Shown: positions 27,993-35,383 of the stretch, in pieces
Layout: each line of letters begins with the position of its first letter
Numbering within the stretch: position 1 is the stretch's first letter
NCBI GenBank assembly: GCA_025462965.1
Contig: JAOAPQ010000341.1
Location: 1 to 35,383 of the forward strand
Source of the DNA: Bryobacterales bacterium
GTDB taxonomy: Bacteria > Acidobacteriota > Terriglobia > Bryobacterales > Bryobacteraceae
DNA: 35,383 nt
Reading direction: 5' to 3'
The notes under the pieces: generated by a model
The model's input: the letters and a program-made list of their open reading frames with translations, nothing else
What the model was told of the DNA's origin: nothing
Databases searched by the model: none
Position numbers and translations under genes: made by a program

Positions 27993-29369
27993 GTGCCGAT
28001 AGCGCGATGGATCAAATGGACATTCGGCCTGACCTTTCTGGTGCTGCTTGCCGGCCCGACCGGCAGAGCATGCCAATCCGCGGATCCAGTTCAGCTCACG
28101 GCCCAGGAAGATCAGCAGAGAATGTTGGGGCTTCTGCATATCGATTCGCTGCGTCGCGGGGCAGACGGCAGAAATACCGAGGCGCCAAACGCCGCGAACT
28201 ACGACGAATCGAAGGCCAACCCGTATCCGAAGCTGCCGGACCCACTCACGCTGAAAAATGGGCACAAGGTAACAACGCCTGCGATGTGGTGGAATCAGCG
28301 TCGCCCGGAGATTGTGGAGGATTTCGACCGGGAAATCTATGGCCGAGCCCCCAGGAACACACCCAAGGTGAAATGGGAAGTTACCAAAACAACCAGCGAA
28401 TTGAACGGGGACGTGCCTGTCACAACCAAGCAACTGGTGGGCCACGTCGATAACTCCTCGTACCCGCAGGTCATGGTCGACATTCAGTTGTCCTTGACTA
28501 CACCGGCCAACGCGGCGGGCCCGGTGCCGGTCATCACGGAATTCGGATTCATCGGCGGTTTTCCCCGTGCTGGCCCCGCCCCTGTTGTCATCGGACCCAC
28601 GTGGCAGCAACAGGTCCTTGCAAAGGGTTGGGGCTATGCGATCCTCGCGCCGAACAGCATTCAGGTCGACAACGGCGCGGGCCTGACAAAAGGCATCATC
28701 GGTCTGGTCAACAAGGGTCAACCCCGGCAGTTGGACGATTGGGGAGCTTTGCGCGCGTGGGCATGGGGCGCCAGCCGGGCGCTGGATTATTTCGAGACCG
28801 ACAGATCTGTGGACGCCAGACGCGTGGGCATTGAGGGCCACTCACGCTATGGCAAGGCAGCGGCGGTCGCCATGGCATATGACCAGCGTTTCGCGATTGC
28901 TTTTGTCAGTTCTTCCGGCGAGGGCGGCGTCAAGCTTCATCGCCGCAACTGGGGAGAGTTGGTGGAGAACGTCGCCGCGACGAATGAATACCATTGGATG
29001 GCCGGCAACTTCCTCAAGTACGCCGGTCCGTTGAACTGGAACGATTTGCCGGTGGACTCTCATGAGCTGATTGCTCTGTGCGCGCCGCGCCCTGTGTTCA
29101 TCAGCGGCGGCGCGACCAAGGGGGATGGGTGGGTGGACGCCAAGGGCATGTTCCTCGCGGCGGCGGGCGCGGGACCGGTGTACAAGCTTCTCGGCAAGAA
29201 AGATATGGGGACGAATGAGTTTCCACCGATCGAGACGCCCTTGATCGACGGCGACGTGGCTTTCCGGCAGCACAGCGGTGGTCACACGCCCGCGCCGAAC
29301 TGGCCGACGTTTCTGACGTTCGCGAGCAGATACTTCAAGGAATCGACTCCTCCAGCGGCAAATTTCTGA
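27993..29369 (+). CDS. CE15-like carbohydrate esterase (glucuronoyl/acetylxylan esterase family)
   Basis: NYDESKANPYPKLPDPLTLKNGHKV..WWNQRRPEIVEDFDREIYGRAP, GHSRYGKAAAVAMAYD nucleophile elbow, SSGEGG, QHSGGHTPAPNW; GTG 27993 with AGGAG SD; signal peptide. Confidence 0.82.
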   Translation: MPIARWIKWTFGLTFLVLLAGPTGRACQSADPVQLTAQEDQQRMLGLLHIDSLRRGADGRNTEAPNAANYDESKANPYPKLPDPLTLKNGHKVTTPAMWWNQRRPEIVEDFDREIYGRAPRNTPKVKWEVTKTTSELNGDVPVTTKQLVGHVDNSSYPQVMVDIQLSLTTPANAAGPVPVITEFGFIGGFPRAGPAPVVIGPTWQQQVLAKGWGYAILAPNSIQVDNGAGLTKGIIGLVNKGQPRQLDDWGALRAWAWGASRALDYFETDRSVDARRVGIEGHSRYGKAAAVAMAYDQRFAIAFVSSSGEGGVKLHRRNWGELVENVAATNEYHWMAGNFLKYAGPLNWNDLPVDSHELIALCAPRPVFISGGATKGDGWVDAKGMFLAAAGAGPVYKLLGKKDMGTNEFPPIETPLIDGDVAFRQHSGGHTPAPNWPTFLTFASRYFKESTPPAANF

Positions 29370-29458
29370 CGGCGGCAACTTTTGGTCGCTCGACCCATTT
29401 GGCATCCGCTTGATTTTAAGTAGCTTGGATTTGGTGTGGCGCGTGCCTTAACCTCGCC

Positions 29459-29953
29459 ATGATCCAGCCCGTAACGACTGCTGCCTCCAGTTCCACTGCG
29501 CATACGACGAAGCCTTGGGCTCCGGGAGACCCGAGTTCATTCGAGCAGCTATTCTCGAACTACCAGGCGGCATCGATCCCCGCGCCCGCCCCCGCGCCCC
29601 AACCCACGACATCGACGCCGGCCGCCCTGTTCACCTTCGAGCAGAACGCGACCGTAACCGGCTATGGCACTACCACACAGATGAATCCGGAGGAACTAGC
29701 GACCGCCGAAACCGCCGACAGGCTTGCATCCATGCTGGGCGGTAAGGTTGTGAACGAGCCCGGCTTTGGCGGGGGCTGGTCCACTTCCACGCCGACGCGC
29801 GATATCGCCTTTTCCGGCTCCAATGTGACGTTGAATGCAGGGATCACTGCGTACCTCTTCAATACCTACGGGGACGCGCCCGGCAGCCAGGCATGGCAAC
29901 AGATCAACCACGTGCTGGGCCGCGATCCCATGTCAACCGGCCCAATCAGCTGA
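29459..29953 (+). CDS. Hypothetical protein, Pro/Ala-rich linker then a small domain
   Basis: 164-aa ATG ORF with coding-like composition; no recognised family. Confidence 0.5.
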   Translation: MIQPVTTAASSSTAHTTKPWAPGDPSSFEQLFSNYQAASIPAPAPAPQPTTSTPAALFTFEQNATVTGYGTTTQMNPEELATAETADRLASMLGGKVVNEPGFGGGWSTSTPTRDIAFSGSNVTLNAGITAYLFNTYGDAPGSQAWQQINHVLGRDPMSTGPIS

Positions 29954-30232
29954 GTCCCGAACGTCATGAATAACGATCCCTCGCGACGATAGCTCGTTCA
30001 GCAGCTCCGCCACGGCCGGAGACGGCTCAGCGGTCGCGGGGACGATCACGGCCCATTCCAGGTTCTCGCGGAATTCCCGTGAGCGGATGCTCCATCGTTT
30101 CAATTCGGGCGGTGTCGTCCCTCCGATTTGGATGATCGACCAATGCCGCGCGAGAGCCAGTGCCGTGGAGCGGCCCGGCAATGGACCGCGCACGATGAAG
30201 TGGTTATCGCCGTGAACGAGAATACCTACCAT
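29933..30232 (-). CDS. Small hypothetical protein (~99 aa)
   Basis: MVGILVHGDNHFIVRGPLPGRSTALALARHWSIIQIGG...; start overlaps the upstream membrane-protein stop (operon-like). Track start 30262. Confidence 0.6.
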   Translation of the reverse strand: MVGILVHGDNHFIVRGPLPGRSTALALARHWSIIQIGGTTPPELKRWSIRSREFRENLEWAVIVPATAEPSPAVAELLNELSSRGIVIHDVRDSADWAG

Positions 30233-31446
30233 GCCCGGGTGAACCGAATCGCGGCCAGGCAAACTGTCGCGTCAGTGACGGCGTGAAAAATAAAGAGGTG
30301 GCGGTAGGTCTCGCAGGCGTCGGTTAAGGACGTAAGGCAGAACTCACCCATGGCCAAAGCGCAGAGTCCCAGGGCCAGCGCGGAGCGGCCCTTGACGGCG
30401 AACCAGACCACCGCGGCGTACCAGATGACGATGTGCCACGGCCAAACGCGGAAGAGCCAACTCCGGAGATCGCTCCAGAAGGTGTGCCGGAGGCCGGTGC
30501 GGCCTTCATCCTGGCGGCGAAAGGTCCGCAGATTCAGCGGGCGGATCTGGAAGGCTTCCCGCGCCAAATCCTGCCATAAGACGCCCGCGGTGCGCAGCGG
30601 GTGGCGCAGATAGAAAATAGCGACTGCTCCATATCCGGTGCGCGTGCCGAAGTCTGCGAGCCATGCTTCGTCGCTTCCGGGCGACCCCGGCGTGTAGGCG
30701 TTCATGCCGATGTACTTTGCATTGTCCGCGGGAATGCCTAATTCAGCGAGATCCGCCGTGTCCTTGGCGATTTTGAAGAAGACTACGTTAAAGAGAGACT
30801 GCCGCGTCTGCGCGGCCGGGACAGTGAGTGGAGAGATGAGCGATGCCGCCAGAATCACGCCCGCGAGCACACGCGCACCGCGAAACCACAGCAACGCCGC
30901 CGGCAGCACACCGAACAAGCCGTGCTGCGGCTTGGAGAAGATGAACAAGAGCGCCGCGGCGGCGAACCACACGCCGGATTCTTCCGCCAGCACGATCATA
31001 AGCAGGAGGCCCAGCAGAGCGGCCGTGTCCATGTAGAACGAGTTGAAATAAGCGGTGTAGCTTAGATCGGTGAAGATGACGAGAGCCAGCACGGCGGCGG
31101 GAACAGTCATCCGGCGCAACGCAAGCCGGAAGGCCGCAAGGAGCACCAGCGCGTGCACCAGGCCCACCCAGCGGATATCCAGTCCGAATCGTGTGCCGAT
31201 CCATGCGAGCGGCAGCTCTGAAGAATACGCGCCGCTTTCCCAGGAGTATTGAGGCGCGCGCATGTAATCGGAGACGAAGTAATAGAAGTTGTCCGACCAG
31301 CCATTAACCCTCGGGCCGATCGACAGCCATCCGGTCACGCGTGGAAAATCGCCGTTATTCGCCATGCCCGCGAACGGCGGTATGAATAGTTGAACCGCAA
31401 GAAGAAGCGCGCACACCACGAAAAGGACGCGGCGGCTCGCGTTCAC
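30226..31446 (-). CDS. Polytopic membrane protein, putative GT-C-like glycosyl/hexose transferase
   Basis: 406 aa with ~10 TM; PPFAGMANNGDFPRVTGWL near the N-terminus and periplasmic loops; GTG start overlapping the PH-domain gene stop. Confidence 0.65.
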   Translation of the reverse strand: MNASRRVLFVVCALLLAVQLFIPPFAGMANNGDFPRVTGWLSIGPRVNGWSDNFYYFVSDYMRAPQYSWESGAYSSELPLAWIGTRFGLDIRWVGLVHALVLLAAFRLALRRMTVPAAVLALVIFTDLSYTAYFNSFYMDTAALLGLLLMIVLAEESGVWFAAAALLFIFSKPQHGLFGVLPAALLWFRGARVLAGVILAASLISPLTVPAAQTRQSLFNVVFFKIAKDTADLAELGIPADNAKYIGMNAYTPGSPGSDEAWLADFGTRTGYGAVAIFYLRHPLRTAGVLWQDLAREAFQIRPLNLRTFRRQDEGRTGLRHTFWSDLRSWLFRVWPWHIVIWYAAVVWFAVKGRSALALGLCALAMGEFCLTSLTDACETYRHLFIFHAVTDATVCLAAIRFTRAW

Positions 31447-31895
31447 AAGTGCGGCGTCGTGCCGGCCGCCAATTCCGAACGCCGCATGATTTCGTCGGCG
31501 ATTACTTGGGGCCGGTCGATGTCTTCCACCACGAGGCGGCTGGATTCGCCCGCGGTTTCAATGGAAAGCGTGCCGACCCCCAGGATCCGCTGCGCCAGGC
31601 TCTGGTCGACGCGCACATCCTGGATCTTGGCAAGTTGAATAGTGCGGGTGGACTTGGAAAGGAGGCCGACTTCGTAACGCAGTTTGTCCGCGGTGATGGT
31701 CACCTTCATGGAAAGGCGGCGGATGTGCCGCACGATGGTCCAGACGATCAAACATCCGGGAAGCAGCGGAACCCACGCGGGCGCGTCCGGATACATCTGT
31801 TGCCGCACGATGAAGGCCGCAGCGATGATGACGATTTCCACGGCATAGGCCGCTCGAATAAACTTAAGAGTAGGCCGCACCACCAGGTCTGACAT
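31443..31895 (-). CDS. Bacterial PH-domain (bPH2/YdbS-like) membrane protein
   Basis: Two TM helices then VTITADKLRYEVGLLSKSTRTIQLAKIQDVRVDQSLAQRILGVGTLSIETAG. Confidence 0.85.
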   Translation of the reverse strand: MSDLVVRPTLKFIRAAYAVEIVIIAAAFIVRQQMYPDAPAWVPLLPGCLIVWTIVRHIRRLSMKVTITADKLRYEVGLLSKSTRTIQLAKIQDVRVDQSLAQRILGVGTLSIETAGESSRLVVEDIDRPQVIADEIMRRSELAAGTTPHL

Positions 31896-31950
31896 TTTGG
31901 ATCCTGAGCCGCTATTGTACGTCAAGGTAAGATGATGTTTCCGGAAGTTA

Positions 31951-32799
31951 ATGCGCCTTCTTACCGCCGGGTTTCTATTTCCGCTGCCCTACCTGACGTT
32001 CAGGTCGATCGTCGACATCCTTGCCGTCGCGCTGCTGATCTACGAGATGCTGCTCATCATGCGCGGCACGCGAGCGGCACACGTGTTAGGCGGTATCGGC
32101 GTGCTTGCGCTTATCTACGGGGTCTCGGTTTACGCGGGCCTGGAAGCGCTGCGGTCGCTGCTGTCCTACCTGATTCCGTACTTCCCGATCGCGGTCATTA
32201 TTTTATTCCAATCGGAAATTCGCCGGACGCTGGCCCGCCTGGGCCGCAAGAGGCTTTTTGGCGTCGGGTACAGGCGGCCGGAGTCGACGGACGAGATTCT
32301 GCTTGCGATGAGCATGATGGCACAGGACAAAGTCGGCGCGCTGATCGTTCTCGAGCGTGATATCGGCTTGCGGACGTTCATCGAAAGCGGCTTGCGCCTG
32401 GACGCGGAAATCTCACGCGACATTCTGCTCTCGATCTTTCGCCCTGGCGCCGCGCTTCACGACGGAGCGGTGATTATCCGCAAAGATCGTGTCGCCGCGG
32501 CGGCGTGCTTCCTGCCATTGAGCACCAACCCGTCGCTCTCGGGCAAGCTCGGGACACGGCATCGCGCGTCGATCGGAATTACGGAAGAGACGGATTGCCT
32601 GTCGCTGATCGTCTCCGAGCAAACCGGTTGGATGTCGGTCGCGGCTTTTGGGGAAATCGAGCAGAATCTGACTCTCGAACAGGTGGACCAGCGCATCAAT
32701 AAACATTTCGGGGTTGGGAAGTACAAATCGCAACGGCCGGAGTTGCCGGTCTCGCCGCCCCAGCCTGATCAGAAAATTGAGAAGGTGTATCGGCAATGA
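31951..32799 (+). CDS. cdaA: Diadenylate cyclase (c-di-AMP synthase, CdaA/DacA type)
   Basis: Three N-terminal TM; DAC motifs LHDGAVIIRKDRV (DGA) and LGTRHRASIGITEETD (RHR). Confidence 0.96.
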   Translation: MRLLTAGFLFPLPYLTFRSIVDILAVALLIYEMLLIMRGTRAAHVLGGIGVLALIYGVSVYAGLEALRSLLSYLIPYFPIAVIILFQSEIRRTLARLGRKRLFGVGYRRPESTDEILLAMSMMAQDKVGALIVLERDIGLRTFIESGLRLDAEISRDILLSIFRPGAALHDGAVIIRKDRVAAAACFLPLSTNPSLSGKLGTRHRASIGITEETDCLSLIVSEQTGWMSVAAFGEIEQNLTLEQVDQRINKHFGVGKYKSQRPELPVSPPQPDQKIEKVYRQ

Positions 32800-33461
32800 G
32801 AGAAGCCGTATCCCGAATGACGCGCTGGCTGAAAAAGAATATGTGGTGGCGGCTGCTTTCGCTGGCAATCGCCACCCTGATCTGGATGACCGTCGCAAGC
32901 GAGCCGGAAATGGCAACACTGATTTCCGTGCCGGTGCAATACCAACAGCCGGGCGACGATCTGGAGGTAACCTCGCGCCTGGTCGAGACCGTGCAGCTGG
33001 AGACGCGAGGTCTTTCGGGCCGCTTGCGTGAACTGGCTAATTCGCGGACGGCGGTGGTTCTGGATTTCAGCAAGGTCACCGGGCCCGGGGAGCGCACGTT
33101 CGATATCACGCGCGCGCAGACGAATCTCCCGCGAGGCGTGGACTTGCTGCGCGCATCGCCGGCGCAGTTGCATTTTCAGTTCGAGCAGCGGGAGACCCGG
33201 AATGTGCCCGTCGTGCTGCGATTTGTCGGGGCTCTTCCGAAAGGTACGCGGCTCAAGAGTTTCGAAGCCATCCCACCCACAAAGGAGATCGTCGGCCCCT
33301 CTTCGAAGGTTCGCCGCGTGGACCGGGTCACCACGGATCCGGTGGACCTGGCCGTCGTGCGAGTGGAACATCCGCGCGCCGAGACCACGGCATATATCTC
33401 CGAGCCTCAGGTGCGCTTTGTTTCCGTCCCGCAGGTTACTGTAAAGATGGTCCTGAAATAA
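32796..33461 (+). CDS. YbbR-domain protein (CdaR-like)
   Basis: Single TM (WWRLLSLAIATLIWMTVA) followed by YbbR-like repeats; between cdaA and glmM. Confidence 0.88.
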   Translation: MREAVSRMTRWLKKNMWWRLLSLAIATLIWMTVASEPEMATLISVPVQYQQPGDDLEVTSRLVETVQLETRGLSGRLRELANSRTAVVLDFSKVTGPGERTFDITRAQTNLPRGVDLLRASPAQLHFQFEQRETRNVPVVLRFVGALPKGTRLKSFEAIPPTKEIVGPSSKVRRVDRVTTDPVDLAVVRVEHPRAETTAYISEPQVRFVSVPQVTVKMVLK

Positions 33462-33466
33462 TCTCG

Positions 33467-34804
33467 ATGGCAAAACAACTCTTCGGTACGGATGGAATTC
33501 GCGGGATAGCAGGCGAGGCGCCGCTCGATCCCGCGACGATTTATTCCTGCGGGCTCGCGCTTGGCGCGGATCTGCGGATGCATGCCGACGATCCTCAAGT
33601 TGTGATCGGCATGGACACGCGCGAATCGGGACAGGGGATTGCCGAGCAGCTTGCGGGCGGGTTGGCGGCGAAAGGCGTGAATTTCCATTTTGCCGGAGTA
33701 GTGACCACGCCCGGGGTCGCGTATCTCACCAAGTCCGTGCCCTTTTCAGCGGGGGTGATGATTTCGGCTTCGCACAATCCATTCCAGGACAACGGGATCA
33801 AAATCTTCAGTTCTACCGGATATAAGCTGCCGGACAAAGAAGAGCACCTGATCGAGCAGGTGATCTTTCATGAGCTGGGTGAGGGTGTTGAGCCGGAGTC
33901 CGTTGAACTTGCGGTAGAGCCCGGTCTGTCGGATCGCTATCTGGAATATCTTCTTTCCACGGTCCACACGCCGCTGAACGGGATGCGCCTCGTGCTCGAT
34001 TGCGGCAATGGCGCGGCGTACCGGCTTGCGCCCGAACTGTTTCGGCGCGCGGGCGCGGAGGTCACGGCAATCTGCAACGAGCCGGATGGACGCAATATCA
34101 ATCTCCACTGCGGCGCGCTCCATCTAGAGGCTCTGCGCGAGCGCGTGTTGCTCGAGCACGCGGATGCGGGCGTGGCTTTCGATGGCGACGCGGACCGCGC
34201 GATTCTTGTATCCGGCGCAGGGAAGATCATTGATGGCGATGCCGTGCTGCTGGTGGCGGCGCGGTACTTGAAACAATCGGGACATCTGGCGGGCGATACG
34301 GTGGTCTCGACAGTGATGTCCAATCTGGGGCTGGAGCGGGCGCTCGGGAGCATGGGCGTGCGTATGCTGCGCACGCAGGTGGGTGACAAGTATGTTCTGG
34401 AAGAAATGATCAGGACAGGCGCTGTTCTGGGCGGCGAACAATCCGGGCACGTAATCTTCCACGAATTCGCCACCACGGGTGACGGTCTGCTGACGGCGTT
34501 GCGAATCTTTGAAATTGCGCGGGCCACCGGCAAGAGTCTCGATGAACTGACAGGCGATCTTCAGGTTTTTCCCCAGCTCCTGGTGAATGTGCGGGTGAAG
34601 GAGAGGCGCGATCTGGAGCAGATGCCGCATGTTCAGCAGGCAATCCGCGAGTGTGAGCGGGCCATGGATGGCTTTGGGCGCGTGTTGGTGCGCTTTTCCG
34701 GTACGGAACCGCTGGCGCGCGTGATGGTGGAAGGCGCCGATCTGGAGAGCGTGCAGCATCACTCCCATCGCATCGCTGACGCGATCCGCGCGGAGATCGG
34801 CTGA
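33467..34804 (+). CDS. glmM: Phosphoglucosamine mutase
   Basis: LFGTDGIRGIAGEAPLDP, MISASHNPFQDNGIKIFSS, FDGDADRAILV, RFSGTEPLARVMVEG. Confidence 0.96.
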   Translation: MAKQLFGTDGIRGIAGEAPLDPATIYSCGLALGADLRMHADDPQVVIGMDTRESGQGIAEQLAGGLAAKGVNFHFAGVVTTPGVAYLTKSVPFSAGVMISASHNPFQDNGIKIFSSTGYKLPDKEEHLIEQVIFHELGEGVEPESVELAVEPGLSDRYLEYLLSTVHTPLNGMRLVLDCGNGAAYRLAPELFRRAGAEVTAICNEPDGRNINLHCGALHLEALRERVLLEHADAGVAFDGDADRAILVSGAGKIIDGDAVLLVAARYLKQSGHLAGDTVVSTVMSNLGLERALGSMGVRMLRTQVGDKYVLEEMIRTGAVLGGEQSGHVIFHEFATTGDGLLTALRIFEIARATGKSLDELTGDLQVFPQLLVNVRVKERRDLEQMPHVQQAIRECERAMDGFGRVLVRFSGTEPLARVMVEGADLESVQHHSHRIADAIRAEIG

Positions 34805-34862
34805 GCCGTAGCACAGGCCATCGTATTCCGTAGCCTGTCGCCTTCCGATACAATAGCCGGGC

Positions 34863-35383
34863 ATGCGCCCGACCCTCCTGCTGCTTCCCCTCACGCTTTT
34901 CGCCCAGGCCCATCCGGAATATAACTACGACGAATCCAAAGTCGCGCCCTACACGCTCCCCGATCCCCTAATCCTCCAAAACGGTAAGCCCGTCCGCGAC
35001 GCGGCCACCTGGAACCGGCAGCGCCGGCCCGAACTCCTCCGGCTCTTCGAAGAACACGTCTACGGCCGGACGCCGCGCAAACACCTCTCCACGTCTGTCG
35101 AACTGCTCGCGCCCGACGCCCCCGCACTAGATGGTGCGGCGACACGCCGCCAAGTTCGAATCTACTTCTCCCAAGACAAATCCGGGCCGAAGATGGACCT
35201 GCTCATCTACATTCCGGCCGGCGCGAAGAAGCCCGTCTCCGCGTTCCTGGGCCCGAACTTTTCAGGCAATCATACAGTGGCGAGCGATCCCGGCATCCAC
35301 CTCGGCCAGGTCTGGAATCGCGATCCGTCGACGAAGGAATACCACGCCGGACAAGCCAGCGAGAAATCCCGCGGGAGCGGCGC
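34863..35383 (+). CDS. Second CE15-like carbohydrate esterase, N-terminal part (truncated by window end)
   Basis: ATG 34863, open to the window end; MRPTLLLLPLTLFAQAHPEYNYDESKVAPYTLPDPLILQNGKPVRDAATWNRQRRPELLRLFEEHVYGRTPR aligns with the 27993 esterase. Not in the ORF track. Confidence 0.85.
   Translation, partial: MRPTLLLLPLTLFAQAHPEYNYDESKVAPYTLPDPLILQNGKPVRDAATWNRQRRPELLRLFEEHVYGRTPRKHLSTSVELLAPDAPALDGAATRRQVRIYFSQDKSGPKMDLLIYIPAGAKKPVSAFLGPNFSGNHTVASDPGIHLGQVWNRDPSTKEYHAGQASEKSRGSG

Noticed and set aside
34806-34838. Inverted repeat ACAGGC/GCCTGT plus CCGTAGC direct repeat downstream of glmM, considered as a terminator
   Set aside because: Only 6-bp stem, 14-nt loop and no T-tract; could be chance.

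Overview
GC-rich bacterial chromosomal segment. Gene content resembles Acidobacteria (Solibacter/Bryobacter-like); this is an inference from protein style, no search was run. From left to right it holds: (i) the end of a + strand CDS; (ii) a minus-strand RND efflux operon (small secreted protein, membrane fusion protein, RND permease, TolC-like protein) divergent from an HtrA/DegP protease; (iii) a compact histidine operon hisI-hisG-hisD-hisC-HAD-hisB-hisH-hisF-hisA; (iv) an OprB-like porin; (v) a DapA-family / PLP decarboxylase / POT peptide transporter operon; (vi) a DUF29 protein, an RNase E/G with a very large low-complexity insertion, rodA and mrdA (PBP2); (vii) a DUF433/DUF5615 toxin-antitoxin-like pair; (viii) a putative glycosyltransferase, a CE15-like esterase and small hypotheticals; (ix) a PH-domain / membrane protein / small protein operon divergent from cdaA-cdaR-glmM; (x) the start of a second CE15-like esterase, cut by the window edge. 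The most notable find, absent from the supplied ORF track, is a complete-looking histidine attenuator between degP and hisI: a 25-codon leader ORF (MSPVFAGLHPHLHHHGVVRVRRVLS, 5 His in 7 codons), mutually exclusive pairing segments and an intrinsic terminator just before hisI. Other notable points: an RND permease whose canonical TM4 Asp-Asp / TM10 Lys proton-relay residues read Asp-Asn / Ser; a HAD hydrolase inside the his operon that may be the missing histidinol-phosphate phosphatase; and a hairpin that would sequester the Shine-Dalgarno of the RNase E/G gene.
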